64,000 nucleotides of DNA from assembly GCF_010091945.1 (NCBI RefSeq), contig NZ_WVIE01000015.1, forward strand, positions 62,001 through 126,000, given 5' to 3'. The notes beneath the pieces were generated by a model, which was not told the origin of the DNA, did no database searches, and worked only from the letters and a program-made list of their open reading frames with translations. Shown in pieces: positions 18,502-27,450 of the stretch (its first letter is position 1; every line of letters begins with the position of its first letter). Source of the DNA: Myxacorys almedinensis A. GTDB lineage: Bacteria > Cyanobacteriota > Cyanobacteriia > Leptolyngbyales > Leptolyngbyaceae. The position numbers were made by a program, and so were the translations under genes.

Positions 18502-18540
18502 CGGGCGGTACATTCCGCCGTAACACGATCGTTATTTTGT
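18497..18540 (+). terminator. Terminator after the M23 gene
   Basis: Outer stem AATAACG (18497-18503) with CGTTATT (18530-18536), inner hairpin GGCGG/CCGCC (18504-18519), then TTGTCTTT. It begins inside the last codons of the gene. Confidence 0.6.
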
Positions 18541-18565
18541 CTTTCTGAATGTTGGCTGTTATTGC

Positions 18566-19006
18566 TTACAGAAGGTCATTCAGTACCAGCATCTTCAAAT
18601 CAGTAATGTCAGGTAAACGCGCATCGTTTGTTAAAAAAACGGTTGCCCCTTCCTGAAGTGCTGTGGCAATTTGAATGGCATCTGGAGTTCGTAAATTGTA
18701 ATTGGCTCTTAGTTGAGCCGCCCGTTCAGCGATCGCCGCAGAAACTGGAAAAGTAATCAAATACGCTTGATCGAGAATAATGTCACGATACTCACGCGCT
18801 AATTCTACATTTCCGGCTCTCAACGGATGAACTAACACTTCCGTTAACGTTAACGTAGACGTAACGACTCGAAACTCACCTCGTCTCATCGCTGCAAAAA
18901 AAGCCCGAACCTTCTCTAGATGCGTCGAATTTTGCTCAATGAAATAAATCATGGGCGCAGTATCTAAGCCAATTGTTTGACCTTGAAGCTGAATTAGCCA
19001 TTCCAT
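18566..19006 (-). CDS. vapC: PIN-domain toxin (VapC-like)
   Basis: 146 residues from the ATG at 19004-19006 (MEWLIQLQGQTIGLDTAPMIYFIE), which overlaps the antitoxin stop by 13 bases and so implies coupled translation. PIN acidic residues: D in GLDTAPM, E in LTEVLVHP, D in TPDAIQIA and D in LTNDARLP. VapC toxins cleave specific tRNA or rRNA; the target here is unknown. An upstream in-frame start at 19054 lies inside the antitoxin gene and is rejected. Confidence 0.88.
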   Translation of the reverse strand: MEWLIQLQGQTIGLDTAPMIYFIEQNSTHLEKVRAFFAAMRRGEFRVVTSTLTLTEVLVHPLRAGNVELAREYRDIILDQAYLITFPVSAAIAERAAQLRANYNLRTPDAIQIATALQEGATVFLTNDARLPDITDLKMLVLNDLL

Positions 19007-19209
19007 GACGCTCGTTCCTGATCCACATATTCCTGAGCATCCATTTCCCGCCAAACCTCTTTGCCCAGTCCTTCAAGTTCCAAGATGCTGCGCTTTGGTT
19101 TAGGTGAAATATGGTGGCGTACCAGTGAAGCAAGCTCTTCTAACAAGCGAAGTTGCTCCTCGGGTGTCAAATTCTCAACTTGACGGCGAAGTTCTTGATA
19201 GGTTGTCAT
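18994..19209 (-). CDS. Antitoxin of the VapBC-type pair
   Basis: 71 residues: MTTYQELRRQVENLTPEEQLRLLEELASLVRHH, a helical N-terminal motif common in cyanobacterial antitoxin-like proteins, then a KPKRSILELEGLG toxin-wrapping segment and an acidic C terminus. It precedes and overlaps the PIN toxin. It is not an AbrB-fold VapB; DNA binding was not apparent. Confidence 0.82.
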   Translation of the reverse strand: MTTYQELRRQVENLTPEEQLRLLEELASLVRHHISPKPKRSILELEGLGKEVWREMDAQEYVDQERASWNG

Positions 19210-19332
19210 CTGTTTTGTTTAGCTACCTTTCTCGTTGATCCTGCCATACTGCTTTCGACTTTGACAGATCCACAGCACCGAAGCAAGAGAACTTGAACCG
19301 GCTCACCTTTCTTCAAACAGTGTGCCTAACTA

Positions 19333-20355
19333 TTATTTATGCTGTAAGTCCAGCAGTTCGGTTTGCATCTGCGATCGCAGCTTTTCTGCATATTGATAGG
19401 TCTGCAAGCGGATTGGTTCTACGTCCTTCCACGGAGATTGTAAGGGCTGGAGGTAATAGCGTAGATGCGATCGCATTGCCCACACTCCCAACGAGGGAAA
19501 CAACACAAAGACTAACAGAAAAGGTGACACTGGCAGCAATGGCATCTTGAATCTCTGCGCTAACCACTTTGAATTGAACGTCCAAGGATGTAAATTTTCA
19601 TTTCCTAAACAGACAATCGGCAAAACTGGAACACTATAGCGAATGCTTAAACGAATAAAACTTGGATCGAATGTTTCAAGCTGATAGCGACGCCGCCAAC
19701 CTTTTGCTAGCCCTCGCCAGCTTTCTGGGGCATAGAGCAAAACCTGTTTTTGAGCGGTTTCGTCCGTGGTATGTGAGGCAGCGATGCCTGCGGAGTTGCT
19801 CCCTGCGCTAATCGCCCGCTCAACACTCTGCCGCTCTGCTCGGACACCTCCCATCGCTTGCGCCCATCCTTGCGGCAACCACCACCGCAACCACAGATGA
19901 TCAAAAAACAGCGAATGCGCCACGGGCTGCACAAACCAACCTGTTTCTTGACCCAACAAAAACCCTAAACAGACAAAATCCCATGGGAAGCACATGCCTG
20001 CATGGTTGAGCGCCACCACCACAGGCGGGCTGTCTGGCAAATATTCAAGGTGATGAATTTCTGCGCGAAAATATCGCAGCACGATCGGCGCTAAAATCTC
20101 GTCGCGAAACGCTTTTTGATACTCCGGGTCAGGTTTGATGTCGGTTGCAATGGGCAAGCGAAACCCTAATCGAGTCCAACGCATTAACAGTGCTAGGTAA
20201 AAGCCTCCCGGCATCAGAAATAACGCGTATTCTAGCCAATTCCAGCCGCCGGGATCGGGGCGGTAGTGCTGCCAGTGACGATTGAATAAAATCAACCAGG
20301 CAGGCGGATACCACAGACAGAACCGATCAAACCAGGAGAATCGAAAAGGCGTCAT
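19333..20355 (-). CDS. PlsC-like acyltransferase
   Basis: 340 residues. The acyltransferase block I reads NHAGMCFPWD (about 115-124), where H and D are separated by seven residues instead of the usual four of HX4D; later blocks include LLYAPESWRG and PVLPIVCLGNENLHPW. There are hydrophobic stretches near the N terminus and about 270-290. It probably acylates a glycerolipid or related alcohol at the membrane. Residues about 181-193 (AISAGSNSAGIAA) are encoded by a 35-bp repeat also found in another gene (see 22963-22997) and are probably an insertion. Confidence 0.75.
   Translation of the reverse strand: MTPFRFSWFDRFCLWYPPAWLILFNRHWQHYRPDPGGWNWLEYALFLMPGGFYLALLMRWTRLGFRLPIATDIKPDPEYQKAFRDEILAPIVLRYFRAEIHHLEYLPDSPPVVVALNHAGMCFPWDFVCLGFLLGQETGWFVQPVAHSLFFDHLWLRWWLPQGWAQAMGGVRAERQSVERAISAGSNSAGIAASHTTDETAQKQVLLYAPESWRGLAKGWRRRYQLETFDPSFIRLSIRYSVPVLPIVCLGNENLHPWTFNSKWLAQRFKMPLLPVSPFLLVFVLFPSLGVWAMRSHLRYYLQPLQSPWKDVEPIRLQTYQYAEKLRSQMQTELLDLQHK
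19781..19815. repeat. 35-bp intragenic repeat, copy A
   Basis: It matches 22963-22997 without gaps at about 30 of 35 positions, is in the same orientation relative to the host gene and is read in the same frame, giving AISAGSNSAGIAA here. Confidence 0.75.
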
Positions 20356-20441
20356 AACGTTAGAGGCTCAATAATGTCTTGACGTTTAGATTACTGGGAT
20401 TGTTGAAAACCATCATCCTTCAATACTCAGAACTTTGACTC

Positions 20442-20470
20442 ATACCAAACCAATGGCTGAATGCGACAGA
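20442..20470. repeat. Degenerate MITE end
   Basis: ATACCAAACCAAT followed by TGAATGCGACAGA matches the left end of the 2371 element (ATACCAAATTAAT ... TAAATGCGACAGA). The rest of the element is not recognisable, so this may be a relic. Confidence 0.45.
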
Positions 20471-20579
20471 CCCGATACCGTACAGACGTTTTGGCGAAAC
20501 ATCTCTTCACGATTTCGCACCATGCAACAATTTATTGCATTCAAAAAATTAAATTGATATTTAGATGACGCTCTGACGG

Positions 20580-21995
20580 CTAACGGCTGCCTCTGGGGAT
20601 AGTTCTGGCGGGCTGTTCGGGCGGCAAACCCGTTACGGTGTGGTAGAGCTTGACGTATTCGATCGCAGATTTTTCCCAACTGAAATTCTGCTGCATTCCT
20701 CGCGCCTGTAATTCTTTCCAGTAGGGCTTAAACCGAAAGCCTTCCCACGCCCGTACCATGCAGGTGAACAGATCAAGCGGTTCGTAGCGATCGAAGGCAT
20801 AGCCGGTTCCCGCGTGGTTTTCTGGATCGTGGGGAGATACCGTATCGACTAGACCGCCCGTTCGCCGCACGATGGGAACGCAACCATAGCGCAACGCCAG
20901 CATCTGACTAATCCCACACGGCTCAAACCGGGACGGCATCAAGAACGCATCCGATCCGGCGTAAATTCTTCTTGCGAGCGGATCGTTGTAGAGCAAAAAC
21001 ACCGACATGCGACCGGGATACTTGGCGGACAACTGCCACATCTGGGTTTCGTAGTAGCGATCGCCCGTTCCCAGCAAAATAAACTGCGAATCGGTGTATG
21101 CCATAAAGCGATCGAGGGTTTGAATCACTAAGTCCAGCCCCTTCTGCTCGACCAACCGCGTGACCATGCCGATCAAAAACGCTTTTGAATTAATTTCCAG
21201 CCCTACTTCTTCTTGCAGCGCAATCTTATTTGCCTTACGGTGATCGAGACTATCGACCCCAAACGGTTTGGCAATCGTTTTATCCACGGCTGGGTCGTAC
21301 GCTTCAGTATCGATGCCATTCACGATTCCAGACACTTTACCGCTAATAAAAGACAACAACCCTTCTAACGTTTCTCCGTAAGCGGGAGTCTTAATTTGCT
21401 CTGCATAAGTGGGTGAAACGGTATTGACCCAATTGGCAAACTGCACCGCCGCCGCCATCGTGTTGTGTCCCTGCATGTACCACGGGCACCACGTCATCTG
21501 CTCCAACTTCCAGCGCCACGGACCTTGATACGCCAAGTTGTGAATCGTGAAAACCGTAGCAATGTCCGGATCTTGGTGCATCCACACCGGAATCATGCCC
21601 GTATGCCAGTCATGGCAATGAATAATTTGGGGCTTCCAATAGTTCCAGGCAAACTCTGCCGCGCCATTGGCAAAGAACGTAAACCGCCAATCTTCATCTT
21701 CACCAGAGTAAATTCGCCGAGGATCGAACACAGGATGCCCAAACAAATATAAGGGAACATCGCTATCGGGGAGCACCGTTTCATACACCGCAAAGGGATT
21801 AAACATCGCGGCTCCCTTCCAGATCGGCTCTTTGGGAATCTCGATCTTGTCGTTGAGAAAGCCATAGTAGGGCATAAAAATGCGGACATCGTGCCCCATC
21901 GATCGCAGCACTTTTGGCAATGCTCCGGCGACATCTCCCATGCCTCCTACTTTTGCGATCGGAGCAACTTCGGCTGCCACAAATAAAATTCGCAT
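20580..21995 (-). CDS. glgA: Glycogen (starch) synthase
   Basis: 471 residues, the usual size of ADP-glucose-dependent GT5 synthases that elongate alpha-1,4-glucan. The N-terminal ADP-glucose motif is [14 protein letters not shown] (16-29), the cyanobacterial GlgA form with Met instead of Leu. Further landmarks are [39 protein letters not shown] and C-terminal [19 protein letters not shown] with EAGTGYAF-like [13 protein letters not shown]. It looks like the sll0945-type paralogue of Synechocystis. It stands alone on the minus strand. Confidence 0.95.
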   Translation of the reverse strand: MRILFVAAEVAPIAKVGGMGDVAGALPKVLRSMGHDVRIFMPYYGFLNDKIEIPKEPIWKGAAMFNPFAVYETVLPDSDVPLYLFGHPVFDPRRIYSGEDEDWRFTFFANGAAEFAWNYWKPQIIHCHDWHTGMIPVWMHQDPDIATVFTIHNLAYQGPWRWKLEQMTWCPWYMQGHNTMAAAVQFANWVNTVSPTYAEQIKTPAYGETLEGLLSFISGKVSGIVNGIDTEAYDPAVDKTIAKPFGVDSLDHRKANKIALQEEVGLEINSKAFLIGMVTRLVEQKGLDLVIQTLDRFMAYTDSQFILLGTGDRYYETQMWQLSAKYPGRMSVFLLYNDPLARRIYAGSDAFLMPSRFEPCGISQMLALRYGCVPIVRRTGGLVDTVSPHDPENHAGTGYAFDRYEPLDLFTCMVRAWEGFRFKPYWKELQARGMQQNFSWEKSAIEYVKLYHTVTGLPPEQPARTIPRGSR

Positions 21996-22160
21996 GGTTT
22001 GCTCTATGTCCCCTTGGTGAGTTGGTCGCGCTATGAGTCATACCACTGAGTCACAGCACTGTGATCATACCGACTTGAGGGGAGTTGTAGGAGATGCGAT
22101 CGCAAATTTCCCCTCTAACCCGTATGTCACAATAAGGTCAACGCCAATTAGCTCTAGATC

Positions 22161-22841
22161 ATGTCTAACCAGCTTTCTACCTCAGTGCCTCGATTGGAAA
22201 GCGGCGATCGTCTCACCCGCCACGAATTTGAGCGTCGGTATGCTCAAACGCCTGAAGATTTCAAAGCAGAATTAATTGAAGGAGTTGTGTACGTGGCATC
22301 TCCCGTTCGAGTCAAGAATCATGGCAGACCTCATGCTCAGGTCATGGTATGGCTAGGCACTTACTATGCAGCGACTCCAGGTGTTGATTTTGCTGACAAT
22401 TCAACGGTTCGGCTCGATCTTGACAATGAACCTCAACCCGATGCGCTGTTGAGAATTGAGCCAGAAGTGGGTGGGCGATCGCGGGTCACGGATGATGATT
22501 ACATCGAAGGCTCTCCCGAACTGGTGGTAGAAATCGCTGCCAGCAGTGCGGCTGTGGACATGAATGCTAAACTCAACGCCTACCGTCGTAATGGTGTTCA
22601 GGAGTATTTAGTTTGGCAAACTTACGAAAATCGTTTGGACTGGTTTTACCTGCAAGAGGGCGAGTATATGCCGTTTCAAGCCGATGCTCAAGGAATTATC
22701 CAAAGCCGAGTGTTTCCCGGACTTTGGTTAGCAGTGGACGCGCTTTTGCGGGGAGATTTAGCGATCGTTTTAGCAGAGTTGCAGAAGGGTTTGGCGACGC
22801 CAGAGCATCGGTCATTTATGAAACGGCTAGAACCGCACTAA
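22161..22841 (+). CDS. Uma2 family (DUF820) putative endonuclease
   Basis: 226 residues. Uma2/DUF820 core: LTRHEFERRYAQTPEDFKAELIEGVVYV, the acidic DNEPQPDALLRIEPE segment, PELVVEIAASSAAVDMNAKLNAYRRNGVQEYLVW, with D and E-x-A of a PD-(D/E)xK-like nuclease fold, then YVW-like WQTYENRLDWFYL. Such genes are highly duplicated in cyanobacteria; the biological role is not established. The spacer to hemC holds another small TA-like gene. Confidence 0.9.
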   Translation: MSNQLSTSVPRLESGDRLTRHEFERRYAQTPEDFKAELIEGVVYVASPVRVKNHGRPHAQVMVWLGTYYAATPGVDFADNSTVRLDLDNEPQPDALLRIEPEVGGRSRVTDDDYIEGSPELVVEIAASSAAVDMNAKLNAYRRNGVQEYLVWQTYENRLDWFYLQEGEYMPFQADAQGIIQSRVFPGLWLAVDALLRGDLAIVLAELQKGLATPEHRSFMKRLEPH

Positions 22842-22916
22842 GAGGTTTCATCACTCTTCTGTTTAGTAATTTCGTCGCTAACGCTGGGGTTGGAGTTGTA
22901 AAGCCAAATCCGCCCT

Positions 22917-23180
22917 CTACGCATAGTCTTCGTATTTGTAGAAATCATCGGTGTCTGAGTCAGCGGTTCCTACGGAGTTGCGCTCTGCGCTAATCGCAGC
23001 AAGCTCTCCCCCTGACTCATAAAGATGCCGCATTACCTCTACCGCTTCTGACAAACTCAGCTTCTTTCCGAGATTTCCATTTGCAGTCTCAAGATAATTC
23101 TGTAGCCAATGAAGTAGCTCATGCGCCTCATCCTTCGGCAACTGCAAGATAGCAGCTTCGATTTCAGTGAGTGAAGTCAT
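22917..23180 (-). CDS. Antitoxin-like orphan protein
   Basis: 87 residues from the ATG at 23178-23180. The N-terminal half, MTSLTEIEAAILQLPKDEAHELLHWLQNYLE, matches the helical pattern of small cyanobacterial type II antitoxins, but no toxin gene adjoins it. The C-terminal half includes AISAERNSVGTAD, encoded by the 35-bp repeat shared with the acyltransferase gene, followed by an acidic tail. It may be a decayed or repurposed antitoxin. Confidence 0.6.
   Translation of the reverse strand: MTSLTEIEAAILQLPKDEAHELLHWLQNYLETANGNLGKKLSLSEAVEVMRHLYESGGELAAISAERNSVGTADSDTDDFYKYEDYA
22963..22997. repeat. 35-bp intragenic repeat, copy B
   Basis: Partner of 19781-19815; same orientation and frame in its host gene, giving AISAERNSVGTAD. 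Both host genes are otherwise unrelated. Confidence 0.75.
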
Positions 23181-23217
23181 AAGCTTGGCATACGAATGGA
23201 AATCTGTAGCTTTCATT

Positions 23218-24189
23218 CTAGCTGCGATTAATCGTGGCAAAAATCTCGTCTAAGATTTCCTGTGCGCCCTGCTCTTTTGCTCGATGTGCCAGTTCAATTC
23301 CTAGCTGTTCAGCATCGGTGGCAGCGCCCGAAACCGTATCTTTCACCAGCCTTTTACCGTCTAAACTCGCAACGACTCCAGTTAGCGTCAGTGTATCGCC
23401 ATCAATCACCGTGTTCACACCGATCGGCACTTGGCAACCGCCTTCTAACTCGCGCAAAAATGCCCGCTCTGCATAGCAACGGTAGGCGGTGGGCTGATGC
23501 TGCAACACTTTTAGCAATTCCAGAATCTCGGTGTCTCCTTCGCGACACTCGATGCCGAGCGCGCCTTGTCCGACGGCATGAAGCGAAATTTCAGGGGGAA
23601 TGGTTTGATGGATGCGATCGCTCAACTCTAATCGATGCAGACCCGCATACGCCAAAATCAGCGCATCGTATTCGCCTGCATCTAACTTCGCTAAGCGGGT
23701 GATGACATTGCCGCGCACATCTTTGAAGGTGAAATGCGGGTAGTGATGGCGCAGTTGGGCTAATCGACGGAGGGAAGACGTGCCAATCACCGCACCTTCG
23801 GGAAGGGTATCAAGCTGTTTATCGTTGTGCTTCTCGTGGACTGCCAGCGCATCGGCAGGATTTTCGCGCTCGGTCACGCAACCCAGCATCAAGCCTTCTG
23901 GTAAATGGGTCGGCAAATCTTTGAGCGAATGCACGGCAAAATCGGTATCGCCATTCAGCATTCCGACTTCTAATTCTTTGGTAAAGAGTCCTTTATCTCC
24001 GATCTTTGCCAGCGCCACATCTAGAATCTTGTCGCCCTGGGTACTCATCGTGTGGACTTCAAAGGTGATATCGGGGAACGCCTTCTGCAACTGTTCCTGA
24101 ACCCAATGGGTTTGAACGAGGGCTAACTGACTTTTGCGAGAACCAATCCGAATGGTGCGGGCGGGACTAGAAACGGTTGGAGACATCAT
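23218..24189 (-). CDS. hemC: Hydroxymethylbilane synthase (porphobilinogen deaminase)
   Basis: About 323 residues from the ATG at 24187-24189; an earlier ATG at 24216 adds an unlikely leader. It makes the linear tetrapyrrole hydroxymethylbilane from four porphobilinogens, in heme and chlorophyll synthesis. [15 protein letters not shown] opens the domain; substrate Args are in [10 protein letters not shown] and [11 protein letters not shown]; the dipyrromethane cofactor Cys is in [13 protein letters not shown]. Complete. Confidence 0.96.
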   Translation of the reverse strand: MMSPTVSSPARTIRIGSRKSQLALVQTHWVQEQLQKAFPDITFEVHTMSTQGDKILDVALAKIGDKGLFTKELEVGMLNGDTDFAVHSLKDLPTHLPEGLMLGCVTERENPADALAVHEKHNDKQLDTLPEGAVIGTSSLRRLAQLRHHYPHFTFKDVRGNVITRLAKLDAGEYDALILAYAGLHRLELSDRIHQTIPPEISLHAVGQGALGIECREGDTEILELLKVLQHQPTAYRCYAERAFLRELEGGCQVPIGVNTVIDGDTLTLTGVVASLDGKRLVKDTVSGAATDAEQLGIELAHRAKEQGAQEILDEIFATINRS

Positions 24190-24388
24190 AGCGGCAGGGC
24201 GAAATAGGCTTTTCAAATCACTTTCTCCACCTTACCGTAGTGTGTTGATCGATGGGTGAGCGCGTCCTGCTGAAATCGTTACAGATGATTAAGGTGCATT
24301 CAAAATCAAAAACAAGCTTTATAACAGCCAAATATTTCATAAATTAGCAGAAGTCACCATTCTAAAGCTGTATCTGAGCTTGCTCCAA

Positions 24389-24934
24389 TCAATCTCTCCT
24401 GCCGCGCTGCTGGAGAACTTTACTGGGGCTAATAAATGAAATACCCTGAGAAGAGGATGTGCTAATCATGACTGCTTCAATGATAGGCTCATAGACCATT
24501 TTTTCTGCAACCCACTCCACAATAAAGTTTGCACCTGACCCTCCACTTGTATCATCTGCTGCAATAAAGAAGTCTGTGGAAGCAAGCGGCTTTAGTTCTA
24601 CTGGACTCTTAATATCCTGCCTAATCAGTTGTCCATTGGTATCGTAGTAACGCACAGAAGTGATAACAATCGAATTTGTCAGATCCGTATTTCGGATACT
24701 GAGCGTGGCTGACAAATTCACGATCTGATCCTGGCTATTGTAGTGATAAATATGCGAGTAAATAGGGACATACACGGTTTGTCCCGTCACAACTTTTGTC
24801 TTATCTAACGTGACTGCCCTCAGTGAGGTTTCCCGCTTTGTATCAGATTGTTGCCTTTGTAAAGCAGCTTGAGATGAACAGGAGGTGAGGATAGCGATCG
24901 CTCCACAAACCCAGAGATACTGTTTCAGCTTCAT
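24389..24934 (-). CDS. DUF3124 lipoprotein
   Basis: 181 residues. Lipoprotein signal MKLKQYLWVCGAIAILTSC with Cys at 19. The mature part is the beta-rich DUF3124 domain: VYVPIYSHIYHYN, LSATLSIRNTD, SVRYYDTNGQL and DTSGGSGANFIVEW. Role unknown; exported to the periplasm or outer membrane. Divergent from the antiporter. Confidence 0.87.
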   Translation of the reverse strand: MKLKQYLWVCGAIAILTSCSSQAALQRQQSDTKRETSLRAVTLDKTKVVTGQTVYVPIYSHIYHYNSQDQIVNLSATLSIRNTDLTNSIVITSVRYYDTNGQLIRQDIKSPVELKPLASTDFFIAADDTSGGSGANFIVEWVAEKMVYEPIIEAVMISTSSSQGISFISPSKVLQQRGRRD

Positions 24935-25063
24935 CGGCAGTCATCCAATCACACCAGATACATTGCAGTTACGCCTCCAGCAGAGTGAACCATCTCCTGT
25001 AGACTCAAACGGTAGTTAATCTTTCAATTTCTTTGAGGAAACAAGTTTATGGGAGGAGTAGCG

Positions 25064-26704
25064 ATGATGGAATGGATCGTAGCGCAGCAAACTCCCTTGG
25101 GCAACAATCCTGCTACAGATAGCCAAAGGGCAGGAGCCATTCCTGAATTGGTCATCATCTTGATCATTCTGCTGCTGATTGCAACTGTTGTTGCACTCGT
25201 AACCCAACAGTTGCGAATTTCCTATGTCACGGGTTTAGTATTAGCAGGTCTGCCCATTACAGAGGTCTTGTCGCGTCGAATTGGTTTAGACCCATCTTTA
25301 GTGTTGAATCTTTTCCTACCCATTCTTATTTTTGAAGCCGCGATCAATACGGATATCAGCCGTCTCCGCAGCACCTTTAAGCCGATCGCGCTATTGGCAG
25401 GTCCAGGCTCTATCTTTTCCTCGGTAATTATTGCTGTTCTGGTTAAATTTGGGCTGGGTCTACCCTGGATTCCCGCATTGCTGATTGGCGTCATTCTGGC
25501 AAACACCGATACCGTCTCGATGATCGCGGTTTTTAAGGAGATCCGTGTGCCTTCCCGGTTGTCCACCATTGTTGAGGGAGAAACTCTGTTCAACGATGCG
25601 GCTGCCCTGGTTTCATTCAATCTGATTTTGGTCGTTTATGCGACAGGTTCTCTCACCGTTGTGCAAGGAGTTCAGGAACTACTCGTGGTCGCCTTGGGTG
25701 GGGGATTTGTGGGAGTCATCTTAGGCTACTTGAGCCTGCCAATATTTGTTCGATTAAATGACCCATTGAGTAGTCTCTTGCTGACTGTTGCCTTGGCGTT
25801 AGGAACGTTCCAGATCGGGCAGTTTTTAGGGGTATCCGGTGCGGTAGCTGTGGTTATTGCCGGACTCATTTTTGGCAATCTTGGGCTTTCTCGCAGTCCG
25901 TCTGCCTCGGATCGAATCACCTTACTGAGTTTTTGGGAATACGCTGGTTTTGGGGTCAATACATTTATTTTCCTGCTGATTGGCATCGAAATTAACCCGG
26001 TCACGCTCTGGAGAATTTTGCCGTCCATCCTGTTCGTCATTTTGGCGTATCAACTGGGACGGATTCTCTCGGTCTATGTGTTGTTGGCAGGGCTGCGGTG
26101 GTTCGATCGTCCGATTCCGCTTCGCTGGCAGCACGTTCTGTTTTTGGGAAACATCAAAGGCTCACTCTCAATGGCACTGGCGCTTAGTATTCCTCTTACG
26201 GTGCCAGGACGGGACGACATCATTGCGCTGGTTTTTGGTGCCGTTTTATTCTCCCTGGTTGGACAGGGATTAAGCTTACCCTGGCTGGTCAAACGGCTAA
26301 AAATCAGCCGTGTTTCTGATGTCATGCAGAAAGCTGGGCAGTTACAGATTCAGTTGATTGCTTCCAAAGCGGCTCAAGATGAGCTAGATAGTTTGCTGAA
26401 ATCAGGCGTGTTGCCGAAAGCAGTTTACGAGGAGTTATGGGCATCGTATCAAGTACGAGTCGCACAGTCTGAGCGAGTGCTGCGCGATCTCTACAATCAG
26501 CATCGGGCAGGTCAACGAGAGGGCGATCCTTCGGAGCTTGGCAGAGCCAATCGCGGTGGGCTAGATGCGATTCGACGGCGATTACTTTTAGCAGAAAAAG
26601 GGGCAGTCAGTGATGCGCTCCGCAAACGAATTGTTCCAGAAGACCTGGTTCAGCCCTACATTAAAGATTTGGATGAGAAACTTCTAACGTTGGAAGATGA
26701 GTAG
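25064..26704 (+). CDS. CPA1 family Na+(K+)/H+ antiporter
   Basis: 546 residues from the ATG at 25064; GGGAGGAG at 25050-25057 favours this or the next ATG (25067) over the ATG at 25049. About 12 membrane helices between residues 30 and 420, including the family signature LFNDAAALVSFNL (about 180-192) with the essential Asp, and GVILANTDTVSMI. A cytosolic C-terminal tail (about 425-546) is helical and charged. It exports Na+ or K+ for protons. It converges with, and overlaps, the RCK gene that could regulate such transport. Confidence 0.92.
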   Translation: MMEWIVAQQTPLGNNPATDSQRAGAIPELVIILIILLLIATVVALVTQQLRISYVTGLVLAGLPITEVLSRRIGLDPSLVLNLFLPILIFEAAINTDISRLRSTFKPIALLAGPGSIFSSVIIAVLVKFGLGLPWIPALLIGVILANTDTVSMIAVFKEIRVPSRLSTIVEGETLFNDAAALVSFNLILVVYATGSLTVVQGVQELLVVALGGGFVGVILGYLSLPIFVRLNDPLSSLLLTVALALGTFQIGQFLGVSGAVAVVIAGLIFGNLGLSRSPSASDRITLLSFWEYAGFGVNTFIFLLIGIEINPVTLWRILPSILFVILAYQLGRILSVYVLLAGLRWFDRPIPLRWQHVLFLGNIKGSLSMALALSIPLTVPGRDDIIALVFGAVLFSLVGQGLSLPWLVKRLKISRVSDVMQKAGQLQIQLIASKAAQDELDSLLKSGVLPKAVYEELWASYQVRVAQSERVLRDLYNQHRAGQREGDPSELGRANRGGLDAIRRRLLLAEKGAVSDALRKRIVPEDLVQPYIKDLDEKLLTLEDE

Positions 26705-27377
26705 TGCGAATGCCGAGGTAATCAATCATGGGGTGAACGAGTTCTGGACGGGTAACAACCAGGATGGTAGAACCTGCTTCAAGAACCGTATTGCCGTTCG
26801 GAATCTCTAGATTGGCGCAGGCATGGCATTGATACCCAATGATCAGCGAACCCGCTGGAAATCGAGGATCTTGAGCAATTTGGGCAACGGTGCGACCTGC
26901 CACATTGCAATCACCTGGAACGGGCAGTTTTAGCACCTCGACTTGTCCTTGTTCAAAGTGCATCATCGACTCGACTTGAGGGTATTCAATCGCATTTGCC
27001 ATTGTTGCGACTGCCAAATCAATTGTGCTGATGATGTGACTCGCTCCGGCAAGGCGGTAGGCTTCCAAAAATTCGCGATCGCGCATTCGCACCACAATAT
27101 GGGAAATGCCATAGCTCCTGGATAGGGTGATCAGCGCCAGATTCAACGCATCATCTCTAAGGGCTGCAACGACCGCGTTGGCTTGTTTAATTCCCGCTTC
27201 GAGTAGAACCGTTGTGCTGACCGCACTGCCTTCAAATGCCATCACTCCGATTTTTTCACGAGCAAAGCGACAGGCAAGCGGGTCGGCATCGATGATCGCA
27301 ACTGTATGACCGAGTTCTAATACCTGCTGGGCTAAACTTAGCCCCATCATCCCGGCTCCACCAATTAATACGTACAT
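26661..27377 (-). CDS. RCK (TrkA-N/TrkA-C) protein
   Basis: 238 residues from the ATG at 27375-27377. N-terminal Rossmann domain: VLIGGAGMMGLSLAQQVLELG (glycine motif) and acidic IIDADP, for NAD(H) or nucleotide; the C-terminal half (about 140-230) is TrkA_C-like (GRTVAQIAQDPRFPAGSLIIGY). It has no membrane segment, so it is a regulatory subunit of a K+ channel or transporter. Its last 44 bases overlap the antiporter tail in convergent orientation. The upstream in-frame extension to 27563 is not conserved. Confidence 0.88.
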   Translation of the reverse strand: MYVLIGGAGMMGLSLAQQVLELGHTVAIIDADPLACRFAREKIGVMAFEGSAVSTTVLLEAGIKQANAVVAALRDDALNLALITLSRSYGISHIVVRMRDREFLEAYRLAGASHIISTIDLAVATMANAIEYPQVESMMHFEQGQVEVLKLPVPGDCNVAGRTVAQIAQDPRFPAGSLIIGYQCHACANLEIPNGNTVLEAGSTILVVTRPELVHPMIDYLGIRTTHLPTLEVSHPNL

Positions 27378-27450
27378 GACTGCCTGTCTACCCCAAGAAT
27401 GAACATTACAGATTTTCACTATAAGCGACCCAACCGTTTGATCTTGCTTA

